A stretch of DNA of 64,000 bases, from assembly GCA_013398015.1 (NCBI GenBank), contig VZRR01013406.1, forward strand, positions 502,542 through 566,541, given 5' to 3'. The position numbers and the translations under genes are program-made. Each line of letters opens with the position of its first letter. The first letter of the stretch is position 1. Below are positions 24,801 to 37,909 of this stretch, piece after piece. The notes under the pieces were generated by a model. It was not told where the DNA came from. It ran no database searches and saw only the letters and a program-made list of their open reading frames with translations. This DNA is from Oreocharis arfaki. Taxonomy: Eukaryota; Chordata; Aves; Passeriformes; Paramythiidae.

Positions 24801-27800
24801 AGGAGAGCAACAAGAAGTATCCAGTATATGCAAAACACTTTTTTTATATAGTCAATTTGGCTTTAGCATGAACCTACAGACCTGCAAAGAAAGAGCAAAA
24901 TTTGCAGTATGTGTTAGAAGAAGACAAAAATGACCCTAAGCAGCTCCTACAGTGAGGAGGAGGCAATTATGATTAATAACACATTGCTCTCATCAATGGA
25001 CTCAGTATCCTGAAAACTCGCATGTCCAACTGAAGATGTCAGCTACAAGAACCCAAGGAGCAGTAGGAGGGTGAACATACATGCAAGGAGAGAGGTAGAT
25101 GAAGTCCACGTTTAATAATTTTACTTTATTACTTTCACTGATTTTTCCACAATACAGGAGGCTTTCTTCATTTGTTTTTTCTTTATTTTTCTGTCACAAA
25201 TTTGAAGCAATGAATATTCTTTAAATAGCTATATAATATTTCAATCACACAAAGAAAAATTATTGGCTTTACGTGTATAAGATTTGTTTACTTGTTGCGC
25301 TTAGGAAGACAGAAATTTAAATTTAGACTCCAGCAAAATGGTACTGAAAAATGTTTTAGTGTCTCAGCACAAGGAAATAACCTTCTAGTTCAGTCAAACT
25401 GATGTTCATTTAGAAGTTTCCCCCACAATCTTCAACAAATTGTTTTTCCTTTTAGATACCATTTTTTTATGTACCAACCTTTACATTTAAAAAGAATCCA
25501 CAGGGCTCTATAGATCTGTTCAGGCATTTGAAGAGAAAAGATTCTTATGCTTTGCTGTCTACTTTTAAGATATTTAATCCTAACAGAATATTATTTGAAT
25601 AACATTTTTAATTGCAGTTTCAATTAACACAGAATGGAAGAAATACTTGATATAATGCATTTATTTCTATAACAACCTGCTCTGACAAGACTGCATTATA
25701 CTTCAGGCTATCATCTGGAGCATCTGTTCACATATCCCTTAAACTGTGAAGTGGGCAATGTATCAGCACAAAGTGCATGCTAAAACATCAGAGTGATATT
25801 GAGATCCTTCAGAAGGATCATCTCTTCTCAAGTGAAAATACTTTTAGCCAAAATTTTGCAGATGCCCTTTCTAAAAAAAAAAAAAAAAAAAGTTGTAAAT
25901 ACCCCATACATCACCAGAACATATGGGCTGCTACCTGCAAAACAGTAACATATAACTAAAAACATTAGAAAAGACTACATAGAACATGGTTTCCCCATGG
26001 AAATATTTCTACAGGACAAGCAGCCTATTGGCAGAGTAGGTTGAGGCTATTCTAGCACCAGGTAACAAATATCAAAGCTGAAGGCATCCATAAAGCTACT
26101 CATTTTCACTTTTTTGCACACACATTACAGCTACTACAAGCAGATCTGGAAATCTGAAAGACTATGGGGTTTGATTGAAACAAGTGCTATTTCCTTACTA
26201 ACTGTGCTAATTCAGCAAAATGGTAAAACTGAGCTGAATCATCATGCAAATCTGTGAGAAGCTTTAAAATACTAGCTGCAAAATGAATGCACATTTTATA
26301 TTTATTCATAAAGCCAAGAGACTAAAAAACTATATCTTCCTTGTGTCTGCTGAACTTTACAATACACTACAGAGCAAGAATTCTAATAATAAAAATTTAA
26401 AAATAAAACCCAAACCTAGTATGAGGTACAGCCACAACCATTTGGAATAGAACTGGCTTTCATTTATATCACATTATTATAATGTGCAGAGAGCACACAT
26501 TTCCTCATAGAGCTGTTAATTATGTTCATGTTCCAGTACGAGACACATGCACAGGATGTTTCATGAAAAAGTAGCATATGAGAGAAACAGGCACACGGTT
26601 TGCATCAGAATTCTAGCTGCAGAGGACCTTAAAAATATCTACAATTGCACTTCCAGCTTCACATTCAGTTTTCAATCTCCTATAAACCAAAAATGCCTGA
26701 ACATTAACATGAAATATTACCACCATTCTGAAACCCATCGACCACCTTTTCTCACAAGAGGATAAATGGGATAGAAGCTATACAAACATATTCAAGTGTT
26801 GTTCCAAAACAGAGTACTGCATGCAGCCAGCAAGTGCCAGAGAAGTTCTGCAGCATTCAAAACATCCAAAAAACTGATAAACACCCTCAGCCTTCTAAAT
26901 GTCAGAGAGCATCCAGGTACCACTCCAAAGACAAGATATCCTTGCTGAAGATACTGCTTCAGAAAACAATTCAGGAGCTTACCCTGTCCTCTTCCTGAAG
27001 CTGATCCACAGAATTCCTTCTTCACTAAATGTACAAAGAGATAACCCCTCCATGCCTTTTCTTCTTGGAAGCTATATTTTGCCTGAATAGACTCTGCTTC
27101 AGTAGGGAAATACGCCTAGAAGATTCAAGATAAGCATCTTCCATTGCGGCAAATAGCTGGCCCTAAAGCCGTGGCTGACCAGAAGGCACTATGGTTACAC
27201 CCCAACATTTCAAAGGCTGTGCTTGCATACTCAAGTGCTGAGCAGGCTGGAAACAATGAGGCTGCATACGTCTGGTCTCAGTTGACCCCAAATCCCTTAG
27301 TCCTTCCTGTCTGCTATAAATCTCACTGATGTTGAAGAATCAAACTCTAAAATGAAGAATCAAGACAGTTCAACAGAGGAAGAAGAGAGAAAGATTACCC
27401 CAAAAATTTTAAAGGTAAGAAAAAAACTTAAACTAAGAACAGTTAGGAGGTCAGTTAACAATTTTTTTTGATCAAAATTATGGAAAATTCTTATTTTGAT
27501 TCCAGGAAATGTAATTAAAATGTGGTGAGATTTGAGTAGATGAGTTGTCATTTGCAGGAGGACTCAGAACTTCAGTAACCATAATGACAAGAAGCCTAAG
27601 GACATCTATGGATTACATTTCCTGGTAAGTTTATTATATGCATTAAGAAAAAAAAAGGAAAAAGAAAATGCCTCAGAAAAGTGTAATTCACCAAAACGTA
27701 TGGAGAACCCTATTCTTTCTAACAAGTGACTTATTTTCTATGTCTGAAATGTCTTCCGTTCATAATTTATTTTAGGGATTAGAAATTTTTAAAAGTTCAA

Positions 27801-28854
27801 ATGAGTCCCAGTTGTCATGTTATGCCAATGTAATGACATTGTTATGTGTAATATATCATCAAACTGACAATTTTGTAGTACAAAGGGGAATGAAAGATAA
27901 TGGATTACAATGAAGGACCTTGAAAAGGTAGGTTTCAGAGTTTAATGATTTCAGCTTAGGAAGAAATCCTTTCTCGGGGTTGTTCATCTTATTATTTTAT
28001 TTACTCCTTCATTTAGGCTTAAAATGTTGATAACGATCTAATCACTACCAAATGTTTCCAACAACTGTATTTTTAATAGCGCCCTTGCTTCACAGCATTC
28101 TATTTTGCTGCCAATAGCCTGGCAAAGTCTCTGAAAATTACAGACATTAAAAATGGTCATTCCCTATATATAATGCTCTGGCCATTGTCCATTTTTTAAA
28201 TACTAAATGAACAAAATCCAATAAATGATTTTTCCTCAGGCTCAAGGCATTCTTTCTCCTTAGAATTATTTTGAAACCAGTATGCATGATAAAGAAGAAT
28301 GTGAAACACATTTTACTGATTGTGGCATGTACCCAAAATCATTACAGAGCACTGGAAATGTATAAATTCTCTAAATACCTTGTGAAAATATGTCTCTCCT
28401 TTTATTTAATTAGATACATACACGGGCATATATCTTTAATAAAAGAAGAAGAGATACAAAAAGGAAGGAAAGACACAGACTGCAAAACAGCCCATAGCCT
28501 TGTAGCAGCTTCCTGCTGCAATTAGAGCTGGGGCTTGTACCAGACTTTCCCACATATCAACTGCATATTCCAGCAGTTCTGAGTGAGTTGCTCAATTGTT
28601 CAATCTGAAAATGCTCCATCTGAAATTCTCATGAAGGAGAAGTTGCTTCGTATTTTTAAAAGCGTCTTCATAATTTTGGATATTGGGAAAATTTCTTGGG
28701 GGCAAACTGGGCCGTCTCTGAAAACACTGAATCCATCCATAAGCTGGTAGAGCTTCACTCAGTTTAAGAAAACTGTGCTCACTCTGTGCAGATAATGACA
28801 TGAGATTGAGAATACACCCAAAGTTCTTCCCCTTATCATAATTCCATGCAATTT
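24801..28854. other. Gene-free AT-rich sequence
   Basis: There is no recognisable gene. A 19-nt poly(A) run lies at 25873-25891. The part at 26.8-27.3 kb is slightly richer in GC and carries several short frames on both strands without identifiable domains. Confidence 0.55.
25873..25891 (+). repeat. Poly(A) run of 19
   Basis: Nineteen consecutive A. The sequence before it does not look like a SINE, CR1 or processed pseudogene, so I do not call a retroposon tail. Confidence 0.85.
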
Positions 28855-29822
28855 GAAGTCATTGTTCCTCAGGGATCAGTATTGGGACCAATGCTCTTTA
28901 ATATCTTTTTCAGCAACACAGAGAGTGGGACTGAGTGCAAGTTTGCTGATGACACCAAGGTGTGTGGTCTGGTTGACACCAGGGAAGGGATGCCATCCAA
29001 ATGGACCTTGACAGGCTTCAGAGGTGGTCCCCTGTGAACCTCACGAAGCTGAACAAGGCCAAGTGTGAGGTGCTGCATCTGTATTGGAACGATTCCAAGT
29101 TCAAATAGAGTGGCAGAGAAGGGGCAGAGAATGGACTGAGGGAAGCCCAGAGAAGAAGGACTTGTGGATATTGGTTGGTGAGAAGCCAAATATGAGCTGG
29201 CAATGTGTGTTTTCAGCCCAGAAAGCCAATCATGTCCTGGGCTACATCAAAGGAAGCATGGCTAGCAGGGAGAGGGAAGTGTTCTTCTCCCTCTCCTCTG
29301 CTCTCCTGAGACCCCAGCTGGAGTGCTGCATGCAGCTCTGGGTTCCCCAGCATAAGAAGGATGTGAACCTGCTAAAGCAAGTTCGGAGGTGGGCCACGAA
29401 AGATGATCAGAGGGCTGGAACCCCTCATCTGTGAGGACAGGCTGAGGGAGTTGGGGTTGCTCAGCCTGGAGAAGAGCAGGCTCCAAGGAGACCATATAGC
29501 ACCTTCCAGGACCTAAAGGAACCTACAAGAAGGCTGGAGGGACTTGTAGGACATGTAGTGATAAGACAAGGGGTGATGGCTTTAAACTAAAAGAGGGTAG
29601 GTTTAGATAGATATTAGGAAGAAATATTTTACTGTGAGGGTACTGGAACAGGTTCCCCAGAAAGGCTGTGGATGCCCCATTCCTGAAAATGTTCAAGGCC
29701 AGGTTGGGTAGGGATTTGAGACATCTGGTCTAGCAGAAGCTCTTTCTGCCCGTGGCAGAGGGGTTAGAAGGAGATGATCTTTAAGGTCCTTTCCAAGCCA
29801 AAGCATTCTATGATTCTATGAT
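28855..29822 (+). mobile_element. CR1 LINE, 5'-truncated, with reverse-transcriptase remnant
   Basis: This ~970-bp CR1 piece starts inside the reverse-transcriptase domain. The first frame reads VPQGSVLGPMLFNIF and then CKFADDTKVCGLVD, which holds the catalytic FADD box (polymerase motif C). After a frameshift, the ORF2 C-terminus continues in another frame (KKDLWILVGEKPNMSWQC, then KANHVLGYIKGS and LLRPQLECCMQLWVPQHKKD). From about 29430 the frame is lost, and the 3' UTR ends at ATTCTATGATTCTATGAT with two tail repeats. CR1 ORF2 encodes the endonuclease and reverse transcriptase for target-primed retrotransposition; this copy lacks the endonuclease and is dead. Its UTR differs from that of the copy at 562-1099, so it belongs to another subfamily. 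Confidence 0.95.
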
Positions 29823-30767
29823 CAAAGACTTTGCATGTCCAAATTCTAATGGCTACAAAAAGCCTGAATAACTAAACACATCTCTGAAATGCCACTTGTA
29901 TTGTGCACAGGTGGTAAGATTTTGAGCAACGTGAGGGCTACAGTGATGGCTGCTTTGGCAGGAGATCAGGAGGCTTGTCCCAGACACAGCTGGTTTCGGC
30001 CTTCTCCACCATGGACCTAAAACAGGACAAAGTGGAGGCTGTCGTCCATTTGTGCAGTTCCTCTGGCATAGCATATTCTGTCCTCAAAGACAGAGGAAAA
30101 AAGCAGAAAGTGTGAGAAACAACCCTGCAAGCAACAAGACCTCACAAGGAGGGTGAGGGTGTGCTCCAGGTGACATACCAGACATTCTCCTGCAACCTTG
30201 GCTGGAGCAATTTATTTCCCTGCAGGCCATGTGCTTGACCACATTGGAATAAATAATCGATCTTGTAGCCCTGGAAGGACTGCGCTCTGGAATATTGTTG
30301 TTTATTTCTTTTTGAGATTAAGATATAAAAGAATGTATATTTTGTGTGTATATTTTCAGATTCCCAGACCTACTATTTATTAGTCATAATGCGCCACCAT
30401 GGCCATGGTTGCTTTCTAATGCAAGCTTCATGATGGTTTTGAGTTAGATTATTGTATTTGTTGGAGTTCTGAGTGCCACAGATCTATAGCACTAGTTTAT
30501 GAAAATATACTTGCTATCAAATATCATAATCTAATTCAAGGATTTATAAATTAGGAGAATAGAGGATTGGACTCTAATAGGAAGCGATAGCACTACTATG
30601 ATATGTCTTTTATGAAGAATAATCCTTAGATTTTTCACTCTCTTTTTGTATTGTTCAATAACAAATGATTTCTGTACATAGATGCAAAAATGTGAATATG
30701 TATAGATATATAAAATAAATGCTTAAATGTTTATATGCGTAAAAAATATGCCCACATATCTAGCCCT
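29823..30767. other. Gene-free sequence
   Basis: Nothing recognisable follows the CR1 tail. Several short frames exist without domain signatures. The stretch becomes AT-rich after about 30300. Confidence 0.55.
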
Positions 30768-31000
30768 TGTGAGAGCATGCCATGCATCTATCAGATTACA
30801 GGAAACACATTCGATTATCTGCGTGTACAAAGCTATATTTGATAGTATATTTTGACTTGTTACAGTTAAGTGAGGCTCAGCTGAGAGGTTATTCTGAATG
30901 CTAAGATGCCATTGGAGAATGTTAGTTCTCTGTCAATAAAGAGATTGACTCTTGATTCGCAGCGCTGTGTCACTCACTCTTGTCACTTAGCTAATGGAGC
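30768..31000 (+). mobile_element. Possible LTR fragment (unresolved)
   Basis: An AATAAA signal (in TGTCAATAAAGAG, near 30935) is followed within 20-40 bases by 'ttgattcgcagcgctgtgtc' and 'actcactcttgtca', an R-U5-like arrangement with two CpGs in a CpG-poor region. Candidate TG starts at 30768 and 30858 and candidate CA ends near 30972 or 30984 do not give matching target duplications. It may instead be a poly(A) site of an unknown transcript. Confidence 0.28.
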
Positions 31001-31123
31001 TTACAGGGGTAGCTCAAGACTGTTCCCTGGGTGAGACTGTTTCAGCCAACTGAGACCATCTGTTAGCTCCTGTCATTAAACAACACTCCAATTGTATCTA
31101 GTCCAATACAGTCCAATACAGTC

Positions 31124-31480
31124 TATATCTTAAGAAGAATGTCCTATTCAAAGTCAGAAGACTGCTTAATTTGCATACACGTGACCTCTCTCTCTCTCTC
31201 TTAGTCTGCCAAATACCTCCACCAAAGAGACTTAACCAATAGCTACCTATTTGATTTTGTCAAATAGGATGCACTTCTTGAAGAAAAAGTATGTCAGAAT
31301 CTTTGCCAACCTTCCATAGCCATTCCACCACTACAGTGGAAGAATTGGGTGGCAACAAAACTGCAGAAAATGCAGCTGGTACTGCTCTTTAGCAGCTGGT
31401 ACTGCTTATCAATATAAGCCTATGCCACCACATTAAAAATACACACTCACCAAGAACTCAATATATCTTAAGAAGAATGT
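31124..31480 (+). repeat. Pair of 19-bp direct repeats plus a 15-bp tandem pair
   Basis: TATATCTTAAGAAGAATGT occurs at 31124-31142 and 31462-31480. Between them GCAGCTGGTACTGCT is present at 31372-31386 and 31392-31406 (period 20), and TCCAATACAG is doubled just before the first copy. Several independent short duplications within 360 bp suggest repeated slippage or a decayed composite repeat. Confidence 0.8.
31186..31201 (+). repeat. (CT)n microsatellite
   Basis: Seven consecutive CT units plus a T after CC. Short and unremarkable. Confidence 0.85.
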
Positions 31481-31673
31481 GCTTTAAAGGGTATGAAGGC
31501 ATATCACTTTATCATAAGTGGAAAAAAAAAAAATTGTTTTGTTTTCCATTTCTCAAAGATTTAGTTGTCAATAGCATAACACTATATCCACAGGAAGAAA
31601 AATATGACCACCTGTTTTTTATTGTCACATGAATAAATCATACCAGAGATTGACATGCTCACAGAAGTGTGTG

Positions 31674-31704
31674 ATTTTTTTGTTTGTTTGTTTGTTTTGT
31701 TTTG
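31674..31704 (+). repeat. (TTTG)n simple repeat
   Basis: Seven T followed by TTTG units. It is the complement of the (CAAA)n class seen elsewhere in the window. Confidence 0.85.
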
Positions 31705-32303
31705 GCAGTGGTGCACACTTGTTTATTTCCTGAGGTGAAAATTTGGTCAGGACAGAAGGCGTTTGATTAGGGTAAGACAGAAAGGGTGAAAATAACTCAA
31801 GAGAAGGAAATAGAAGGCCTATGAAAACATAGAAAGTAAATAAGGAAAATGGAGGGATGATGGAGTAAAGAGCCTGAAGGAGAGAGCGGCACAGAACTGA
31901 GTCAAGCAGCAAATCAACATAAAAGAATGAACATCTAGATTAAAAATTCTGAAAGTCACCAGGAACTGATGATACCCATCTCCATTATAGCCACCATGCT
32001 CTGGTCCTATCAGTTGAATAAAGACAGAGTACCTGTTGCAGTGTTCTCGGTATTTGAGAGAGAGGAAGCAAACTGGGCTCTAAAGCTATACAACAATATT
32101 GGTTCAGTCCCACGTTCAGTAACAATTCAGTCACAATCACAGCCCTATTTCCCTCACAACATCCTAGTGATTTCCCAACCTAGTATTTGCAGAACCAGGT
32201 ATTGCTTGTCTGATAACACCAGATGCAACAATATCTAGGTACTGCTTGTGATGAACTGTTTTTTGGCTACAAACTCTCCATCTCTTGTTAGTGATTTGAA
32301 GAA

Positions 32304-32320
32304 TTTTTTTTTTTTTTTTT
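32304..32320 (+). repeat. Poly(T) run of 17
   Basis: Seventeen T in a row. No adjoining minus-strand retroposon was recognised. Confidence 0.8.
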
Positions 32321-35300
32321 GCATATACATATGGTCATGCAAGTGCATGGCTTTCAGTCAACCTGTTTTTTACATTAATTTCGAGCTATTGTACTCAGAG
32401 AGGCCAGGCCCTGAGAGTACCTGCAACACTTCTGCTATAACATACCCCATTATATCTGGTCGTGATTAGCAACAGCCTACCCTGGAGTAAAACTAAATGG
32501 TCCTGTTCTAAATAAAATGTGCATTATTGAAAAGATATCCCCAAAGTCCCAATGAAAATTTGATAAATAAGCAATACACAAAAAACCCCAAGCAGACTAC
32601 TTAGTTGTTTAATGAATAAAATAAAATCTATTTAATGAAATTGATAATATTTTCCCACTGCAGTATAATATGAAGTAACTAGGAGATTTTCATTTAATAT
32701 AATATGCTACAATAACTATACAGTTCTGATTAAAACCAAACAGGGACCAAATTATGAATGTATTAATAATAATGTTCTCTTCATAAAATCCTACAGCATT
32801 TTTTTAGTTCCCTAAGGATGTCCCAGAATACATCAGAACTCCCTAGTTACCCAATGATGTGTAGAGATGATGCATTCTGTGTAATTTTTTTTTAGCAAAT
32901 TAGTACTTACTAAAAATGATATGAATGAAACAAAGAATTGGAATTTAGGAAAATAGTACTCACTAAATTGGATGCAAAAGGGGAGGGTGCCAGGGAGGAA
33001 ACAACTCTGGGATATGTTTTCTGTCATTTCCTCAGCCATTCAACACATATTTTCTGGATCAGTGAAAATGGATAACACCTTCTCACAGATGCATGTTAAC
33101 TTCCTGTTCTCTCTCAAGCTTGTGGCGTACTTTTGCAGGAAGGCAGGATGACTGATCAACTGTTTTCCATGCACGGTATTTGGTTACTGATATTTTCTCC
33201 ACTGAGAAGGAAAACAAAGTAAGACTGGCTTGGTAGAGCAGCTTTGCACTGACTATTCATTACTCACTAACATCATTACCAGAGAATAAAAGGTAAATTC
33301 AGAGAATGGAAGGTACCACCCCAACCTCTGAGGTCCTGAAAACTCTAATTCCTTCCCTTGGCTCCTAAGAGAGGAAGAGGGGCAAAAGAGAACAAAGCAA
33401 GGTCAGCAACTAAATGAAGCATCCGTGCAAGCTCTTGAGAGGTAGCTCAAGGGCTACTCCCTGTAGTATAAGGGACAGTTGCAGTCTCACCAATTAAAGA
33501 TAACTTGAGGTCATACTTACTAAACCATACAAAATGGGCTGAAAGACTAATGACTCAAATCAGCATACACAAACTTAGATTTTAAAATGGTTGTCTTTAC
33601 TACTATGACAGCTGTTTTATAGACTATTGCATTTTTAAATGGATCAGTATTCCTTTGATGCTGTGGAAAACCTGCCATACACTCATAATTGGAGATTGAC
33701 TAAGAAGAAATTAAATACAGAACTCATTTAGGTAACTGCTCTCTTTCTTTAAGGACTTTGCTGTGTGCTGGTTAACTTCCAGTCTGATAAGGGAATATAA
33801 TTACCTGCTACTTTTCTGTGTGAGTTATTCCCTGCTATGGGCATAAAAGAGAATGGAGAATGTAGATGCAGCAAATCCATTGCTTTCTCCATAACATAAA
33901 CAATCAGAAAACGGTCAAATGCACAGTGAAAAGGGAGTAGGGAGAAGAAATCTTTTAATCAAAGGAAAAACCCTTTATAAGACCACTCACTCTTTCAAAG
34001 AAACAAAATAGTGATGCTGGCAGGGAAAAAGAAATTGTTCTCAATATTCACTGGCAATATGCAGAAGAAGCAGGCTGAAATTGCTGTCCAGAAGTCTTAC
34101 GACAGACACAAGAAATACTGCTTTTGCAGAGGACGTTTCTGCCTTACAGATGTATTTGAGTTCCTGTAACAAGTAAACAAGCATACAACAGCAAATTTGG
34201 TGAGTTTGGTCAACTTAAATTTACATAGGGTGTCAAAACCTTTAAAATATACTAAGCTGTTGCAGGACAATGAAAATGTGCTGCCTTGAATAAATAACTA
34301 GTAGAAGGTGGGCTGACAACATATAGGAATTAAAAGCCAGTTTTCACAAAGCAAGGACTGAAAGCCCACTGAATTCTGCAATCAAGAATATTTTAAAAAT
34401 GATCCTAAAAATCTGGTGAATAAAGAGGATTAAACCTGACATTATGTTATTCAAGGTCACAAAAATAAAAGTTGAAGGTGAAGAGCTCTAGAAGAACTTT
34501 TCAAGAATAGGCAATATGATGGCAGATGAAATTCAACAATCGCTGTCTATTTAAAAAGCATTAATACATAAAAACTGATTCAGATGCTCTATCCAAACTT
34601 TTTTTTTCTCTTTAGCCCTTGCTGCATCACCATAAAACTTCTAGCAAACAAGAATAAAGAAATTAAAGAGACGAGCCTTTAAAAACAAGGGTTTTCTTTG
34701 CCGACACCCTCAGTTTGACAGACTAACCCCTTTCCTGCTATGAATGCAGCCCAAAGCCTTGTATAGGCCACTGCCTCTGTAGACAGAGTGACTCCATTTT
34801 TATATCATCCTCTCCTTCAATTGCTAGGGCTGAGGGAAGCCAAATATCTATAGTTTATGCATATGCGCTGAAATATTAGAGAGGATGTTCAGAAAGGAGA
34901 AAAAAAATTGCAAAAATAAGAACAAGAAATGTATATGAATATAAAAGTGTAACTATTTTTCAAAATCGCCTAGTAGTTCAGTTTGGAATATGCTATCTAA
35001 TTACATATAAAATATTTATTAAATACAAAATATTTTGTCCTTTTAATTACTGCATACTCTTAGAAAAGCAAACTCAGTGTTTAAGTGTAAAAATATAAAC
35101 ATTTAAAAGAATTTTTAGCAAATTTTTGCAAGAAAGGAAACCCCCCAGTTAAGTTCTTCCTTGTTGAACAGGATAATTTAGCAATGTTAACAGGAGAGAA
35201 ATGCAGATGGAAAGAAAAACATAAAGCATTTTTCTGTAGTGGAAAAAAAAATAGTTGATGAAAATGTTATTGAAATGAAAGATTTAAGTTTGAAACTATT

Positions 35301-35749
35301 ACCTTTTAAATAACTTTTACAAATATATCTTGATTTAGGCTTGTAAAAAACAGCAAGAATTTGAAGCATTCTGATTTCAATGGTTTGATTTAGGAGGAAA
35401 CAGTTGCAGTGAATTATTAAAATTTACTGTAAGCACTTGAATAAATTAATATAGATTTGTTTTGATAGCAGCAGTTGAATTTTGGCAGGGATTATAAGGA
35501 TATGCTGATTTGCTTCTATAAGAGCTAATGCTGATTCATTTGAGATCTTCACAAGACCTTTTATATAATCTTTCTTGAGTATTATACTTTTTTCTGCCAA
35601 TGCAGTATAGTTTATTTTAACTAGGAATGGATGATGCAATCTGATAAGAACATATTCCATATGGGGCTGAACCTTAAGGGCTTTCTCCTTGTATTTTTTC
35701 ATTACTGACATTATGTCCACGTTCTGCTAGGTTCCCTGTTTCTCTTAGG

Positions 35750-36360
35750 ATAGGAAGGACAGCTGTCAAAGGTAGTTGTGATGGTACATGTCTCCCACAT
35801 CCTTTCCTTGTTCCACACTATGATTTCAGAAATGCTCATTAGGCCTTGGCCTTGACAAATAGCACCCAGACTAAGCTCCTCCTGAGCCTCTCAGAAACAC
35901 TGTCTGCTCCCAGGACCTAGTGCTGTCTAACAAGCTCCTGTTTTTTAACAAACAGCTTTGGTAACTTAATTTTCTTGCCTGAATAACAACCAACAATATC
36001 GTCCAACAAGTGGAACAACATTTTTGTTATCGAACTGTCCAAGGAAGTTACTCACCCAAATTGCTGCCAGGGCAGAAAATTACTATGATTAAATCCAACA
36101 TTCTTGCTACCATATGAACAGTAGTTCTAAATGAGACCCTCTGAGCTCTTCTGGACCACAGTGGGCTGTGAACACCAACCTCTCTCTGAGTGGGGCCTCT
36201 CAGAGACAGCAAACTCTCAGGTTTGCTGTACTTGGAGGACTGAACGATGCCGACAGAGCCTGAGCTGACACCCCCACTCCTTGAGACTCTACCTTTCACC
36301 CATTGTGAAGATGCAGATATGTGAGTACTTTGCTGAATTTGAGGGGAATTTTTCACAGGT
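35750..36360 (+). mobile_element. Possible degenerate ERVL-type LTR (unresolved)
   Basis: The segment is richer in GC than its flanks. It has a decayed poly(A)-signal-like TTGCCTGAATAACAAC near 35978, then a U5-like GC-rich part (CTGGACCACAGTGGGCTG, CTCTCTGAGTGGGGCCTC, GAACGATGCCGACAGAGCC, TTTCACCCATTGTGAAGA). This order matches my memory of old avian ERVL LTRs. The termini are not clear and I found no target duplication or primer-binding site. The minus-strand 107-codon frame across it is a by-product of its composition. Confidence 0.35.
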
Positions 36361-37909
36361 GTATATCTCATGCATGCTCCTTTAGATCTGTGTGGGTGTG
36401 ACTGTGAATATGCAATAGAAAATGTATTATGAACATTGCTCTTGGATTCTTAAGTAAGTTAGATTCCTAAGTAAGAATGGCTTATAAATGAGTTACTGTT
36501 GTGCTTATATTAAATTCTACAAAATCTTCTGTTAAATTATTTAAAATAGGCTATAAATTTAGTACTTGTTAAGTTGAAGTGCTGTTAAAACCTTTAGGCC
36601 TAAACCATTGGTCAAGTCCAGGGTTAAGTTTGGCAAGGGGGTCTACTCTGAATGTTATGACTCAATGAGGGTCTTTCTTTTGTTCCTTTTTATCCTTACC
36701 CTTTTCCATTCTTACCCTTTCTACCTCTCCAGACTCCACACAGAAAATTTTCTGCTGATTTTAGTTTTAGATGGATCGATTTTTCTCTGTGTGCTTTAAC
36801 CATCTAGTAAGTAGCAGAGTGAACTTTTACAACAGATTTTGTCACTCTTTCACTTTAATACTAAACCTGGTTTTGCTGATACATTTGCTGATCCTTAGAA
36901 CAACCTAAGACATCATTTGAAACAAATTTTCAGAGAGATTATTCTCTCCACTCTAGTGTAAATGAGTAAATACTGGAAATATTGCAAGGCAAGATGAACC
37001 TCAAAATTGTGATGGTTTCTCCAACACAAGAATTCAGATAAGCCAATATTAATTTAGAATGGAATTTCTTCTACAAGAAACGTATGACTAGTGTCTTTGG
37101 AACTTGCACCAATTGCTTTTCAAAAAAGCAGTTTCTAATTTCATGGCACGTGTTATAACAGACAAGAAAACCTGAACAAAATCCTTACTTTGCAAGTTGA
37201 GATGTGAGGCTGAAAGGTGCTCTTTTTCTCTAGTTATTATCAAGAAAAGGTGTGGAAGATCTCATCGTGACAGAATAATACAAATGTTATCTGCTAAACA
37301 ACTAACTTTCACACAGTTTCCAAGTTGTGATGCGAATTTGTGCAGCCTGTGTGAAGACACTTTAATGAAATACGAGCTGAGTGTATCTCTGTACTTCAGC
37401 AAGTAATGACGTGCTGGAGACTGGGGAGCATGCTACAGACCAGAATTAATCATGACTTTCTTTGGTGTCAAATTACACACAAACACACCATGCACTAAAC
37501 ATCTATCACAGGAACTGAGTTAATGTGAAGACACTGAGAAGGAAGAGAAGATTTGATCCAAGAGAGAATGATGCTGTTTGAAAATAGCAAGCAGAGTGAC
37601 AGCCATGGTGTACAGACTTCACAGAAAAGAAGTTAATTTCTCCTGGAAAATTACATATAAAACATACTGCCAGTATATAATGATGCGTAGACTTGTACAA
37701 GGCTGGAACACCATGATATTTTTCAGAGCTAGGGTTCATCGTTCGGTTTTTATTCCATACTACTGAAAACATTAATTTAACTGCTGCGTAGAATACATTT
37801 ATTTGTCAAATTATCATTGTCATTTCAAATGTCATTTTAACACACACAGCAGTTAAACATTTTTCTGGAAGCAGTCAGAATTAGGGAAAAAAGAGGGATG
37901 TGAGATGAT
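36361..37909. other. Gene-free AT-rich sequence
   Basis: Nothing recognisable except a pyrimidine tract at about 36673-36731, which contains two TTACCCTTT boxes about 20 bases apart. Confidence 0.6.

Larger units (their letters stand above)
31001..35699. other. Gene-free AT-rich sequence with local duplications
   Basis: No gene was recognised. Short duplications cluster at 31.1-31.5 kb, and simple repeats occur at 31186-31201, 31674-31704 and 32304-32320. The remainder is featureless AT-rich DNA. Confidence 0.6.

Noticed and set aside
25873..25891. Poly(A) tail of a processed pseudogene
   Set aside because: No upstream sequence resembles a coding gene, and no flanking duplication was found.
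29084..29434. Stand-alone 116-codon gene
   Set aside because: It is the frameshifted C-terminal part of CR1 ORF2, already included in the element at 28855-29822.
36048..36371. 107-codon minus-strand protein
   Set aside because: It lies over the GC-richer, LTR-like block; no domain, and the frame is best explained by composition.
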